Shown: in pieces, positions 34,256-43,767 of the stretch
How positions within the stretch are numbered: position 1 is the stretch's first letter
How the letters are laid out: every line of letters starts with the position of its first letter
Program-made: the position numbers and the translations under genes
Assembly: GCF_039822205.1 (NCBI RefSeq)
Contig: NZ_JBAGBW010000009.1
Span: 1 to 64,000, forward strand
Length of the DNA: 64,000 bases
From: Thermodesulfobium sp. 4217-1
GTDB taxonomy: Bacteria; Thermodesulfobiota; Thermodesulfobiia; Thermodesulfobiales; Thermodesulfobiaceae
Reading direction: 5' to 3'
Notes under the pieces: generated by a model
Database searches by the model: none
Told to the model about the DNA's origin: nothing
The model's input: only the letters and a program-made list of their open reading frames with translations

Positions 34256-35214
34256 TTTCTCACTTACTGAGCACGAAGAATTTAGAATTAAACGAAGCTT
34301 TGGAAATATTTGATAATGCAAGAAAATTTTTGGAGGTTTTAGATAGGCCTACAAAAAAGGTACCAATTCTTAAAGGCAAACTTATTTTAACTGTTTTTTT
34401 TGAGCCCAGCACGAGGACGAGAACATCTTTTGAAATTGCTGGCAAAACTCTTGGCGCAGATGTTGTGAACCTTTCTATCTCTCAAAGCTCAACCAAAAAA
34501 GGTGAAACCATCAAGGATACCTGTTTGACGCTCAATGCTATGAAGCCAGATTGCATTGTTATAAGACATTCTGTTTCTAAAATTCCTGATTATATTACGA
34601 ATTTTACTTCAGCAAAAATAGTTAACGCTGGAGATGGTTCCAATGAGCATCCTTCACAGGCATTACTTGATGCATTTACTTTACTACAACATTTTGGAGA
34701 TCTTTCTGGCAAGAAAATTTTAATTTTGGGAGACGTTTTAAATAGCAGAGTTGCAAGATCAAACATATGGCTTTTGAAAAAATTTGGTGCTAAGGTATCA
34801 CTTTGCGGTCCCTCCACACTTGTTAGGGAAGAATTTGAAAAAGAATGGGATGTGGATGTGTATTGGGATTTAGATGAGGCTATTAACGACGCTGATGCAA
34901 TTATAGTCCTTAGAATTCAGCTTGAAAGGGCTGCGAGTGCATGGATTCCCAGCACAAGGGAATATTCAATCTTTTATGGCTTAAATACCAAAAGACTTGT
35001 GAACAATAATAAGGTTTTAATTATGCACCCTGGACCTATGAATAGAGGCCTTGAGATTTCATCTGAAGTTGCAGATAGCGATAATGCCCTTATTAGGAAG
35101 CAGGTAACAAATGGTTTGGCAATAAGAATGTCTATCTTTTACCACTTATTGGGACACAAAGTTGACAATATCGGTGAGCATTTAGATAAGAATACCGAGC
35201 AGCGAGGTTATTAA
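34252..35214 (+). CDS. pyrB: Aspartate carbamoyltransferase catalytic subunit
   Basis: Joins carbamoyl phosphate and aspartate, the committed step of pyrimidine synthesis. The 320-residue chain carries the carbamoyl-phosphate site FFEPSTRTRTSFE (about 49-61), the DGSNEHPSQALLD region, and the late HPGPMNRG. GTG 34252 overlaps the pyrR stop. No pyrI regulatory subunit follows, suggesting the unregulated trimer class. The stop abuts the pyrC start. Confidence 0.96.
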   Translation: MISHLLSTKNLELNEALEIFDNARKFLEVLDRPTKKVPILKGKLILTVFFEPSTRTRTSFEIAGKTLGADVVNLSISQSSTKKGETIKDTCLTLNAMKPDCIVIRHSVSKIPDYITNFTSAKIVNAGDGSNEHPSQALLDAFTLLQHFGDLSGKKILILGDVLNSRVARSNIWLLKKFGAKVSLCGPSTLVREEFEKEWDVDVYWDLDEAINDADAIIVLRIQLERAASAWIPSTREYSIFYGLNTKRLVNNNKVLIMHPGPMNRGLEISSEVADSDNALIRKQVTNGLAIRMSIFYHLLGHKVDNIGEHLDKNTEQRGY

Positions 35215-36519
35215 ATGGATAAAATATTGTTTAAAAATATTTTAGTATATTTTTCAGATCTAAGTTCAAAAAGGATTAATTTTTATCTTGATTCATCTGG
35301 CAATGTAAATTTTTTAGATTCATTTGATATGTCTGATTATAAAGAAGTTGTAGATGGCGAAGATTTCGTCGTGATGCCTCTCTTGACTGATGTGCACACT
35401 CATATGAGAGTTCCCGGTCAAGAAGAGAAGGAAGATATTACCTCTGGCTCAAGAGCTGCAGCAAGGGGAGGAATTGGCCAGATATTTACAATGCCAAACA
35501 CAAAACCTGTTGTGGATAACGCATATCTTGTTGATTACTTAGTGAGCAACATTGATAAAAATTCAAGTATGAAAATTTATCCTGTGGGAGCTGTTTCAAA
35601 GAACCAAGCAGGCGAGGAGCTCTCTCCCCTTTTGGAGATGAAAAGGAGCGGTGCAATAGCTTTTTCTGATGACGGAAGGCCAATTACGACAAATATTCTA
35701 AGAAAAGCGTTAATTTACACTAAGACTTTCGATGGGGTAATTATAGATCATCCTGAAGATGCTGTTTTGAGCGATGGAGGATTGATTCATGAAGGTAGGC
35801 TTTCTAGGGCTTATGGGATTAAATCAATTCCATACACATCAGAAGAGGTCTGTGTGGCAAGAGATGTCGCTTTGGCAAGAGAGACAAGGTCTAGATTGCA
35901 CCTTGCTCATCTGTCTACAAGGCACTCCTTAAAATATATTGAGATTGCTAAAGAAGAGGATTTAAATGTTACTTCTGAAGTTACTGTGAACCACCTGATA
36001 TTTAATTGTGAAAATATTTCTATTTTCGATACCAAGTTTAAAGTAAATCCTCCTTTTAGAGAAGAAGAGGATATGTATGAACTTTTCAATGCTTTAAAAA
36101 ATGGAATTATTGATATAATTTGTACCGACCATGCTCCGCATACGCTGGAGGAGAAAGAGCTCGACTATAGTCAAGCCCCATTTGGCACTCCTGGCTTGGA
36201 GACTGTTTTTGCTGCTTTGTATACACATTTTGTTATGAGCAATAAATGCGGTTTAGAAGACATAATAAAATGGATGGTAGTAAACCCATCTAAAGTATTT
36301 TCTATTCCAGTTTTGGAATTACAAAATAATTCTAAAGCTAATTTTTTTATTTTTAAAAAGAATGAAGAATTTTTGGTGGAACCTGAAATGTTTTTTTCAA
36401 AGTGTAAGCTCTCTTTATTTTTAGATAAAAAACTATTTGGTTTTCCCCTTGCTACTTTTTACAATGGGAAAGTGATTTATAAAGATAATAACTTTTTACA
36501 GACTGTTAAAGAAATATAA
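35215..36519 (+). CDS. pyrC: Dihydroorotase
   Basis: A class I dihydroorotase closing carbamoyl-aspartate to dihydroorotate, 434 residues. Metal ligands His61 and His63 lie in DVHTHMRVPGQEEKED. FSDDGRPI, LHLAHLST and ICTDHAPHTLEEK supply further metal and substrate residues, and APFGTPGLE is the family loop. The first 50 residues are divergent beside the usual amidohydrolase start but the barrel is intact. It starts directly after the pyrB stop and precedes carA by 53 bases. Confidence 0.95.
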   Translation: MDKILFKNILVYFSDLSSKRINFYLDSSGNVNFLDSFDMSDYKEVVDGEDFVVMPLLTDVHTHMRVPGQEEKEDITSGSRAAARGGIGQIFTMPNTKPVVDNAYLVDYLVSNIDKNSSMKIYPVGAVSKNQAGEELSPLLEMKRSGAIAFSDDGRPITTNILRKALIYTKTFDGVIIDHPEDAVLSDGGLIHEGRLSRAYGIKSIPYTSEEVCVARDVALARETRSRLHLAHLSTRHSLKYIEIAKEEDLNVTSEVTVNHLIFNCENISIFDTKFKVNPPFREEEDMYELFNALKNGIIDIICTDHAPHTLEEKELDYSQAPFGTPGLETVFAALYTHFVMSNKCGLEDIIKWMVVNPSKVFSIPVLELQNNSKANFFIFKKNEEFLVEPEMFFSKCKLSLFLDKKLFGFPLATFYNGKVIYKDNNFLQTVKEI

Positions 36520-36572
36520 AAGTTAAATTTTTATTCTTGAGTTAACATTAAAGGAAAGGACGTGTTTTTCAT

Positions 36573-37688
36573 TTGAACTTTAAAAAAGCTATGCTTTTAT
36601 TGGAAGATAAAAGTTTATTTATTGGACGATCTTTTGGCGCAGAAGGGGAAGTCTTAGGAGAAGTAGTTTTTAATACCAGCATGAGCGGATATCAAGAAAT
36701 TCTGACCGATCCATCATATTGTGGGCAGATTGTAACCATGACTTATCCTTTAATAGGGAACTATGGAGTAAACAGCGAAGACGTTGAAAGCTTCAAGCCC
36801 TTTGTCAAAGGCTTTATAGTTAGAGACTACAAGGACAGAACGTCTAATTGGAGGGCACAAGAAACCCTTGGCTCATATCTTAGTAAGAATAATATTGTGG
36901 GTATAGATAACATCGATACAAGGTTTCTTACAAGGAAGCTAAGGACTAGAGGGGCCTTAAATGGAATCATATCCACAGTCGATCTCGATCCTGAATCTCT
37001 ATATGAGAAAATTAAGCGTTTGCCATCTATGGAGGGCCTCGATCTTGTCAAAGACGTCACGCCTAAGGAAAAATATACGTGGACTGATAAGGATATCTGG
37101 GTTAATGAAAGATTTAAGCCAGAGGGAGAATTTAATGTCGCAGTTGTCGATTACGGTGTAAAGTGGAATATTCTTAGGATACTAACTGCTTTGGGTTGCA
37201 AATTAACAATATTTTCAGCTTATAGCAGCGCAGAGGAAATTATGTCTATAAAGCCAGACGGCGTGTTTCTTTCTAATGGTCCTGGCGATCCTGCTGCAGT
37301 AGAATATGCAATCAAGCCTTTAAAAGATCTTTTTGGTAAGGTTCCGATTTTTGGAATCTGTTTAGGCCATCAGTTAATGGGTATTGCTTCAGGCGCTAAG
37401 ACTTTCAAGTTGAAATTTGGCCACCATGGAGCCAACCATCCTGTAAAGAGGCTTGAGACTGGTGATGTTGAGATTACTTCTCAAAACCACGGATTTGCTA
37501 TTGATCCAGAATCGATTGATAAATCCAATTGGGAAGTTACTCATATAAACTTAAATGACAAAACAGTTGAAGGCATAATGCACAAAAAATTGCCAATTTT
37601 TTCTGTCCAATATCATCCAGAGGCGAGTCCTGGACCTCACGATTCTGGCTATTTATTTAAAAAATTTTGTGAATTGATGAAGAAATAA
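36573..37688 (+). CDS. carA: Carbamoyl-phosphate synthase small subunit
   Basis: The glutaminase subunit that releases ammonia from glutamine for CarB. The 371-residue chain has an N-terminal half with FNTSMSGYQEILTDPSY and a class I amidotransferase domain with nucleophile Cys263 (FGICLGHQ) and VQYHPEASPGPHDS with the catalytic His and Glu. TTG 36573 follows AAGGACGTG, the same ribosome-site variant found before carB. Confidence 0.96.
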   Translation: MNFKKAMLLLEDKSLFIGRSFGAEGEVLGEVVFNTSMSGYQEILTDPSYCGQIVTMTYPLIGNYGVNSEDVESFKPFVKGFIVRDYKDRTSNWRAQETLGSYLSKNNIVGIDNIDTRFLTRKLRTRGALNGIISTVDLDPESLYEKIKRLPSMEGLDLVKDVTPKEKYTWTDKDIWVNERFKPEGEFNVAVVDYGVKWNILRILTALGCKLTIFSAYSSAEEIMSIKPDGVFLSNGPGDPAAVEYAIKPLKDLFGKVPIFGICLGHQLMGIASGAKTFKLKFGHHGANHPVKRLETGDVEITSQNHGFAIDPESIDKSNWEVTHINLNDKTVEGIMHKKLPIFSVQYHPEASPGPHDSGYLFKKFCELMKK

Positions 37689-37744
37689 GTAAGTGAAAAT
37701 TTAATACTTAATAAAAATATTATAAATTAAGGACGTGATAAGAC

Positions 37745-40700
37745 TTGCCTAAGAGAACAGATATAAAAAAGATTCTTATAATAGGTTCTGGACCTATAGT
37801 GATAGGTCAAGCATGCGAGTTTGACTATTCTGGTACTCAGGCTATAAAAGCTTTAAGGCAGGAAGGATATGAAGTAGTTCTAGTAAACTCAAATCCTGCT
37901 ACAATTATGACCGATCCAGAAATGGCCGATCACACTTATATTGAACCCATAACCCCACAAATTGTAACCAAGGTTATACAAAAAGAAAAGCCAGATGCAA
38001 TATTGCCTACCTTGGGGGGACAGACTGCCCTCAATGTTGCGGTAAACCTGGCAGAAGCAGGAATATTAGAAAAATATAATGTCGAGATGCTGGGCGTGAA
38101 TGTTGGCGCAATTAAGAAGGGCGAAGATAGACTTTTATTCAGAGAAACTATGAAAGAAATTGGTGTGGATCTGCCTAAAAGCGGAGTGGCACACAGTATA
38201 AACGAAGCAGAAAAAATTGCTTTTGAACTCGGTTTTCCATTGATAATAAGGCCATCTTTTACGTTGGGCGGAACAGGTGGGGGCATTGCTTATAACTTTG
38301 ACGATCTAATGGCTCACGTAGCTAATGGATTGGATCTTAGTATGATTCATCAGGTTCTGATTGAAGAGTCTGTCCTTAATTGGAAAGAGTTTGAATTAGA
38401 GGTAATGAGGGACAAAAAGGACAATGTAGTTATAATATGTTCTATTGAAAACCTGGATCCTATGGGCGTTCATACAGGGGACAGCATTACCGTAGCCCCA
38501 ATCCAAACCTTAACCGATAAAGAGTATCAAATCCTAAGAGATATGTCTATCAAGATCATTAGAAAAATTGGTGTGGATACGGGCGGATCAAACATTCAGT
38601 TTGCGATGAACCCAAACGACGGTCGCATTGTAATTATTGAGATGAATCCACGTGTTTCAAGGAGCTCTGCGCTTGCATCAAAGGCTACAGGATTCCCAAT
38701 TGCAAAAATTGCTGCCCTTCTTGCTGTGGGGTACAGCCTTGATGAAATTACAAATGACATTACAAAGAAGACTCCAGCATCTTTTGAGCCAACATTAGAC
38801 TATGTGGTAGTAAAGATACCCAGATGGGATTTCGAAAAATTTCATGGAACCTCAAGGGTATTGGATACCCAGATGAAGTCTGTGGGCGAGGCTATGGCAA
38901 TTGGAAGAAATTTCAAAGAAGCTTTTCAAAAGGCTATCCGATCCCTTGAAAACGGCAGAAAAGGATTCGGATTCGACGGCAAGGATGCTGACCTTGCAAA
39001 ATTGACAAAGGATGAACTTATAGAAGAAATTAGAACCCCTAAAGACAATAGGATTTTTATAATTCACAGGCTATTGGAAATGGGTTTAGGTGTTGACGAG
39101 CTAAATAAACTAACTGGAATAGATAAGTGGTTTTTAAAAGAACTTGAAGAAATTGTCTTAACAGGAAAAGAATTTATGAATAAGGATCTATACTCTGTTG
39201 AAAAAGATAGCCTGGCTAATTTAAAAAGAGATGGTTTTTCAGATTTTCAGATAGCTTTTCTAACAGGATCAAACGAACAAGAGGTTTCAAAATATAGAAA
39301 AGATCTCGAAATTGTTCCAGTATATAAGACGGTTGATACATGTTCTGCTGAGTTTGAATCCTTTACTCCATATCATTATTCTACTTATGATCAGGAGAAC
39401 GAACTGGTTCCTTTTGAGGACAAAGAGTCTGTAGTTATTTTAGGGGCTGGCCCAAATAGAATTGGACAGGGTATCGAATTTGATTATTGTTGTGTTCATG
39501 CAGTTGGCTCTTCCAAAGATTTGGGCAAGGCTGCAATAATGGTAAACTGTAACCCCGAAACTGTTTCTACTGATTATGATACCTCCGATCAGCTTTTATT
39601 TGAGCCTTTAACGTTTGAAGACGTTATGAATATTATTGAAAGAATAAAACCCTTAGGGACATTAATACAGTTTGGCGGTCAGACACCCTTGAAGCTTGCT
39701 AAATCATTTGAGAAACTTGGTGTTCCAATTCTTGGGACATCTCCAGAGGCTATTGATATGGCAGAAGATAGGGAGCGATTTGATGCCTTTTTAGAGAGCT
39801 TAAAAATATTTAGACCTGCTGCAGGCATTGCAAAGTCGTCAGGTGAGGCGCTAAAAGTTGCAAGGGGTCTTGGCTATCCAGTATTGGTCAGACCGTCATA
39901 TGTTTTGGGCGGCAGGGCTATGGAGATTGTTTATGATGATAATGATTTACTCGAGTATATCAAAAAAGCAGTTGAGGTTTCTGAAGCTAAGCCCGTTTTA
40001 ATTGACAGATTTTTGGAAGATGCAATAGAAATAGATGTCGATGCGCTCTGTGATGGAGAAGAGGTATTTATAGGCGGAATAATGGAACATATTGAAGAGG
40101 CAGGCATTCATTCAGGAGATTCTGCTTGCGTGCTGCCATCATTTAGCTTGACTAAGGAAGAGGTATCTGAACTATCTAGGATTACAAGAGAGATTGCTTT
40201 AAAGTTGGGGGTAAGAGGTTTAATAAACATTCAGTTTGCCATCAGAGATAGAATTTATGTATTAGAGGTAAACCCAAGGGCATCAAGGACAGTCCCGTTT
40301 GTAAGCAAGACTATAGGTATCCCGCTGGCTAAGCTGGCAACAAAAATATCGCTCGGGAAAAAGATAAAAGACTTTAATATCAAAGAAAGATTAGATCTCC
40401 CATATATTGCGGTAAAAGAAGCTGTATTGCCATTTGGAAGATTTTCAGGAGTTGACACTATCTTGGGACCAGAGATGAAGTCTACTGGTGAAGTGATGGG
40501 AATTGATTTTGAATTCGGAAAGGCTTATGCAAAAGCTCAACTTGCTGCTGGTGAAGAGCTGCCTCTTAGGGGGAATGTTTTTGTGAGCGTTTCAAACAAG
40601 CATAAGAGAAACATCGTATTTATAGTAAAAAGCCTTGTAAATATGGGCTTCAACATATATGCTACACAGGGAACTGCTAAGGTTCTAAAATTTAACGGGA

Positions 40701-40981
40701 TAAAGGTTAATGAAGTAAAAAAAGCAAGCGAAGACGGTCATACAATTCTTGATATGGTTAAGGATAACGAAATCCAGCTCATAATAAATACACCATCTGG
40801 TAAGGGTGCAAGAAAAGATGACTATAAGATAAGAAGGATGGCTCTCTTGCATCATGTGCCGACCATTACAACCATTGCTGGAGCTGCTGCAACAGTGAAC
40901 GCCATTGAGGCTCTGAAGAGTTCTGAAATAGAGGTAAGGTCTATACAGGATTTCTATAAAATTTTGAATAAACAGCTTTAA
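37745..40981 (+). CDS. carB: Carbamoyl-phosphate synthase large subunit
   Basis: Makes carbamoyl phosphate from bicarbonate, ammonia and two ATP for pyrimidine and arginine synthesis. The 1078 residues include both duplicated ATP-grasp halves, starting with [20 protein letters not shown] and [19 protein letters not shown]. The C-terminal allosteric MGS-like domain (about 940-1070) includes [17 protein letters not shown] 37745 follows AAGGACGTG. It closes the pyrR-pyrB-pyrC-carA-carB set; pyrD, pyrE and pyrF are not in the window. Confidence 0.97.
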   Translation: MPKRTDIKKILIIGSGPIVIGQACEFDYSGTQAIKALRQEGYEVVLVNSNPATIMTDPEMADHTYIEPITPQIVTKVIQKEKPDAILPTLGGQTALNVAVNLAEAGILEKYNVEMLGVNVGAIKKGEDRLLFRETMKEIGVDLPKSGVAHSINEAEKIAFELGFPLIIRPSFTLGGTGGGIAYNFDDLMAHVANGLDLSMIHQVLIEESVLNWKEFELEVMRDKKDNVVIICSIENLDPMGVHTGDSITVAPIQTLTDKEYQILRDMSIKIIRKIGVDTGGSNIQFAMNPNDGRIVIIEMNPRVSRSSALASKATGFPIAKIAALLAVGYSLDEITNDITKKTPASFEPTLDYVVVKIPRWDFEKFHGTSRVLDTQMKSVGEAMAIGRNFKEAFQKAIRSLENGRKGFGFDGKDADLAKLTKDELIEEIRTPKDNRIFIIHRLLEMGLGVDELNKLTGIDKWFLKELEEIVLTGKEFMNKDLYSVEKDSLANLKRDGFSDFQIAFLTGSNEQEVSKYRKDLEIVPVYKTVDTCSAEFESFTPYHYSTYDQENELVPFEDKESVVILGAGPNRIGQGIEFDYCCVHAVGSSKDLGKAAIMVNCNPETVSTDYDTSDQLLFEPLTFEDVMNIIERIKPLGTLIQFGGQTPLKLAKSFEKLGVPILGTSPEAIDMAEDRERFDAFLESLKIFRPAAGIAKSSGEALKVARGLGYPVLVRPSYVLGGRAMEIVYDDNDLLEYIKKAVEVSEAKPVLIDRFLEDAIEIDVDALCDGEEVFIGGIMEHIEEAGIHSGDSACVLPSFSLTKEEVSELSRITREIALKLGVRGLINIQFAIRDRIYVLEVNPRASRTVPFVSKTIGIPLAKLATKISLGKKIKDFNIKERLDLPYIAVKEAVLPFGRFSGVDTILGPEMKSTGEVMGIDFEFGKAYAKAQLAAGEELPLRGNVFVSVSNKHKRNIVFIVKSLVNMGFNIYATQGTAKVLKFNGIKVNEVKKASEDGHTILDMVKDNEIQLIINTPSGKGARKDDYKIRRMALLHHVPTITTIAGAAATVNAIEALKSSEIEVRSIQDFYKILNKQL

Positions 40982-41084
40982 GTTAAAGAGGATTAAAAGT
41001 AAGATTTATTGTTTCTTAGATTTAAAATTTGAGGTGTCAGTTGAAAAATATTTTATTTTGGCAAAATTCTTTTTAATATTTTTC

Positions 41085-41113
41085 TTGACTTTATTCGAAT
41101 ATTTCATTACAAT
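41085..41113 (+). promoter_or_regulatory. Strong promoter for tRNA-Met and probably tilS
   Basis: TTGACT (41085-41090), a 17-base spacer and TACAAT (41108-41113), five of six matches each. The transcript would start near 41120, about 10 bases before the tRNA. Confidence 0.8.
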
Positions 41114-41129
41114 AATTCTGCTTTTATGT

Positions 41130-41204
41130 GGCGGCGTAGCTCAGAGGCAGAGCAAGCGGTTCATACCCGCTGTGTCAGTGGTTCAAATCCACTCGCCGCT
41201 ACCA
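41130..41204 (+). tRNA. tRNA-Met elongator (anticodon CAT)
   Basis: A 75-base cloverleaf with acceptor GGCGGCG/CGCCGCT (G-T closing pair), anticodon stem AGCGG/CCGCT around TTCATAC, T-arm GTGGTTCAAATCCAC and an encoded CCA. Acceptor and anticodon arms closely resemble the Bacillus elongator tRNA-Met. It lacks the 1-72 mismatch and the three G-C anticodon-stem pairs of an initiator. A tRNA-Ile2 (CAU) identity is less likely but not excluded. Confidence 0.88.
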
Positions 41205-41211
41205 TTCTTTT

Positions 41212-42525
41212 ATGTCTATTAATTCTGAAATAAAAGACCTTGTGTTTCACGTTGACGAAATAATTAAAAAGAGTAGCGTTGATCTTCTTAATCCCTGTAT
41301 TGCCATATCAGGCGGAGCAGATTCAGTCTTGTTGGCGTTTGTGTTATCAGAATTAAAAATTAAAAGAAACTTTATATTGCTGCATTTCGATCATGGTTGG
41401 AGAAAAGAGGATCTCGTTTTTGAAAGAGATTTGATTGCTAATTATGCTGAAAGGTACAGCTTCAGAGTTATTTTCGGATCTTCAAAGGCTCCCGAAAAAA
41501 AAGATGAAGACGAGGCAAGAAAAAATAGGTTCAAGTTTTTTGCTAATACAATGAGTAAAATAGATTCAAATGTTTTATTCACGGGTCACAATCTAAATGA
41601 TAGGTTTGAAACTTTTTTGTGGAATATTTGCCGCGGAACAGGGCTAAGTGGAATGCTTTCTCCCAAAGAGGTAAGAAAGAATAAAAATTTTGCTATTTTT
41701 AGTCCTCTAATTCACGTTAGAAGAGAAAAGATTAGAGTTTTTTGTGAACATTTGGGACTGCATTATATATCTGATCCTTACAATGAAGATACTAATTATA
41801 AAAGAGTCTTTATCAGGAAAGAAGTATCGCCGAGAATAGAAAACATTTGGCAAAATTCTTTGGATCATTTTGACACGTTTATTAAATTGGCAGAAGATGA
41901 AAACGCTTATCTTGATAGGGTTACTGATGAAATTTATGCCGATGTTGTAATTAAATTGCCCTGGGCCAATATCATATATATTAAAGAGTTATTTAACTTT
42001 GACGTTGCTTTAATAAGAAGAGTTATTATAAAATTTTTAAATTCATTAAATGTTCCCTATGGCTTTAAAGAAATTGAATTACTTTATAAATATTTGGCAA
42101 ATAACTCACATATCTCTCTTTCTTCATTTAAAGATAATGGTATCTATAGAAACGAAAATATTTTCTCTATATATGATTTACATTTTTCAAAAGGGTATTC
42201 TGATGACAAGATTCCAGATGATTTGGGAATCACAATTTCAAAGCCATTAGAAACTAAAATTGATTTGCAGATTAGGTTTTTTAGGAGTTCTGATTATCTC
42301 GTTTTGAACGGCAAGAAAGTATATCTTTATAGCTTTTTTAATAATAGAAATCAATATTTCTATAAATTTATGCCAATGGTTTTCTATAAAAATATTCTTA
42401 GGTGGTCACCGTTTGTTTATTTTGATGAAAACTTTTTTAAGTCTTATAATATTGAAATTGTTTATGATAAGTTTTTAGAGAAGTTGAAATTAACATGGAG
42501 GCGCAATGACAGGAACTATAATTAA
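41212..42525 (+). CDS. tilS: tRNA(Ile)-lysidine synthetase
   Basis: Attaches lysine to the wobble C of tRNA-Ile2 (CAU), changing it from Met to Ile. The 437-residue chain has the PP-loop SGGADS (33-38), FDHGWR, GHNLNDRFET and NEDTNYKRVFIRKEV, followed by less conserved substrate-binding C-terminal domains. ATG 41212 begins only 8 bases after the tRNA-Met 3' end, with no ribosome site. Cleavage at the tRNA end would leave a near-leaderless mRNA. A later internal start would remove conserved N-terminal residues. Its end overlaps the DUF554 gene. Confidence 0.92.
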   Translation: MSINSEIKDLVFHVDEIIKKSSVDLLNPCIAISGGADSVLLAFVLSELKIKRNFILLHFDHGWRKEDLVFERDLIANYAERYSFRVIFGSSKAPEKKDEDEARKNRFKFFANTMSKIDSNVLFTGHNLNDRFETFLWNICRGTGLSGMLSPKEVRKNKNFAIFSPLIHVRREKIRVFCEHLGLHYISDPYNEDTNYKRVFIRKEVSPRIENIWQNSLDHFDTFIKLAEDENAYLDRVTDEIYADVVIKLPWANIIYIKELFNFDVALIRRVIIKFLNSLNVPYGFKEIELLYKYLANNSHISLSSFKDNGIYRNENIFSIYDLHFSKGYSDDKIPDDLGITISKPLETKIDLQIRFFRSSDYLVLNGKKVYLYSFFNNRNQYFYKFMPMVFYKNILRWSPFVYFDENFFKSYNIEIVYDKFLEKLKLTWRRNDRNYN

Positions 42526-43186
42526 TGCTTGTTCTGTAATAGTTGGAAGCACTATGGGCTTATTTATGGGCTCTCGTTTAGCCGAAAGACATAAGAATAT
42601 TGTAATTAACGCCATTGCTTTGGTTACACTTCTTATAGGTTTGAAACTTTCTCTTGAGGTCAAGAGCATCTTCTGGGTTCTTCTCTCTATGATCTTGGGG
42701 GGATTGGTAGGAGAATTTATAGCGCTTGACGCATTGATTGAGAGGCTGAATAGCCATTTAAACAACAAGCTAAATAAAGGTGATGTTGTAAATGCTTTTA
42801 TGAGCGCGAGCTTATTGTTTTGCATTGGCCCAATGAGTATTCTGGGATCTTTTCAAGATGGGCTAAAAGGTGATTACTCAATTTTATTGCTAAAATCTGC
42901 ACTTGATGGAGTATCTTCAATATTCCTTGCTTCTTCTTTGGGTATTGGAGTTTTTTTCTCATTTATTACCATACTTGTTTATCAGGGATCCTTAACCTTT
43001 TTTGCAAGCTCATTTTCATCTTTGTTTAGCAATCAATTTATTGCGGATAATTTTTATGCAACTGGCGGAGTTATGCTGATTGGCATTGGCTTCAATTTAT
43101 TGGGTTTAACGAAGATTAAGACGATAAATTATGTTTTTGCTTTAATTTTTGTAATTATTTTTTCAAAATTTGGAGGAATATTGTGA
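42506..43186 (+). CDS. DUF554 family membrane protein
   Basis: A 226-residue protein with about six or seven membrane segments, matching the YqgA/DUF554 family (start MTGTIINACSVIVGSTMGL, then LLIGLKLSLE and FCIGPMSILGS). The function is unknown; transport is presumed from topology. GGAGG lies just before ATG 42506. Both ends overlap neighbours: tilS by 20 bases, and hpt by a GTGA junction. Confidence 0.88.
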   Translation: MTGTIINACSVIVGSTMGLFMGSRLAERHKNIVINAIALVTLLIGLKLSLEVKSIFWVLLSMILGGLVGEFIALDALIERLNSHLNNKLNKGDVVNAFMSASLLFCIGPMSILGSFQDGLKGDYSILLLKSALDGVSSIFLASSLGIGVFFSFITILVYQGSLTFFASSFSSLFSNQFIADNFYATGGVMLIGIGFNLLGLTKIKTINYVFALIFVIIFSKFGGIL

Positions 43187-43713
43187 AAGAACACGAACTT
43201 AGGATATTAATTAACAGGGATGAGATTGGAAAGACAATTGATGCTTTGGCTAAAAAAATTGACGCTGATTATTCTGGCAAAAAAATTTTGTTAGTTGGAG
43301 TCTTAAAAGGAGCGGCATTCTTTCTTGTGGATTTGGCAAGGGCAATATCCTTGCCTTTGGAAATAGATTTTGTAGAAGTGTCAAGCTATGGGAATGAGAC
43401 CGAGAGTTCTGGCGAGATCAAGCTGATCAAAGATATTAAAAGGGATCTGTCTGATTATCATGTTCTAATAGTAGAAGACATATTGGATTCTGGACTCACC
43501 TTGCAATACCTAAGCAACTTTTTTAAGATGAAGAATCCATTAAGCGTTAAATCTATTGTGTTGTTTTATAAAAATAAATCTGATAATAAAAAGAGATCGT
43601 CTGTTGATTATGTCGGATTAAACATTCCTGATGACTTTGTAGTAGGCTATGGTTTGGATTATGCTGAAAAATATCGTAACTTGAAAGACCTCTATATAGT
43701 TTCTTTTGTTTGA
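43183..43713 (+). CDS. hpt: Hypoxanthine phosphoribosyltransferase
   Basis: A purine-salvage enzyme making IMP (and often GMP) from the base and PRPP. The 176-residue chain has KKILLVGVLKGAAFFL, VEVSSYGNETESSGEI and the PRPP motif VLIVEDILDSGLTL. GTG 43183 overlaps the DUF554 stop and follows TGGAGGA. The order tilS-hpt-ftsH is conserved in many Firmicutes, which supports the call. The ftsH promoter begins inside its stop codon. Confidence 0.95.
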   Translation: MKEHELRILINRDEIGKTIDALAKKIDADYSGKKILLVGVLKGAAFFLVDLARAISLPLEIDFVEVSSYGNETESSGEIKLIKDIKRDLSDYHVLIVEDILDSGLTLQYLSNFFKMKNPLSVKSIVLFYKNKSDNKKRSSVDYVGLNIPDDFVVGYGLDYAEKYRNLKDLYIVSFV

Positions 43714-43739
43714 CACTTACATATAAAAAAAGATACAAT
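43710..43739 (+). promoter_or_regulatory. Promoter for ftsH
   Basis: Perfect TTGACA (43710-43715) overlapping the hpt stop, an 18-base spacer and TACAAT (43734-43739). The transcript would start near 43746. Confidence 0.75.
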
Positions 43740-43767
43740 GTTTAATCAATATTTTTAAAAAGGGGAT

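Noticed and set aside
41130-41204. CAT-anticodon tRNA as tRNA-Ile2, because tilS is next
   Set aside because: The acceptor and anticodon arms closely match the Bacillus elongator tRNA-Met. The Ile2 identity is not excluded but is less likely.
41034-41222. Open plus-strand frame over the tRNA-Met gene
   Set aside because: It is hydrophobic only because of AT-rich leader DNA and then reads through the tRNA.
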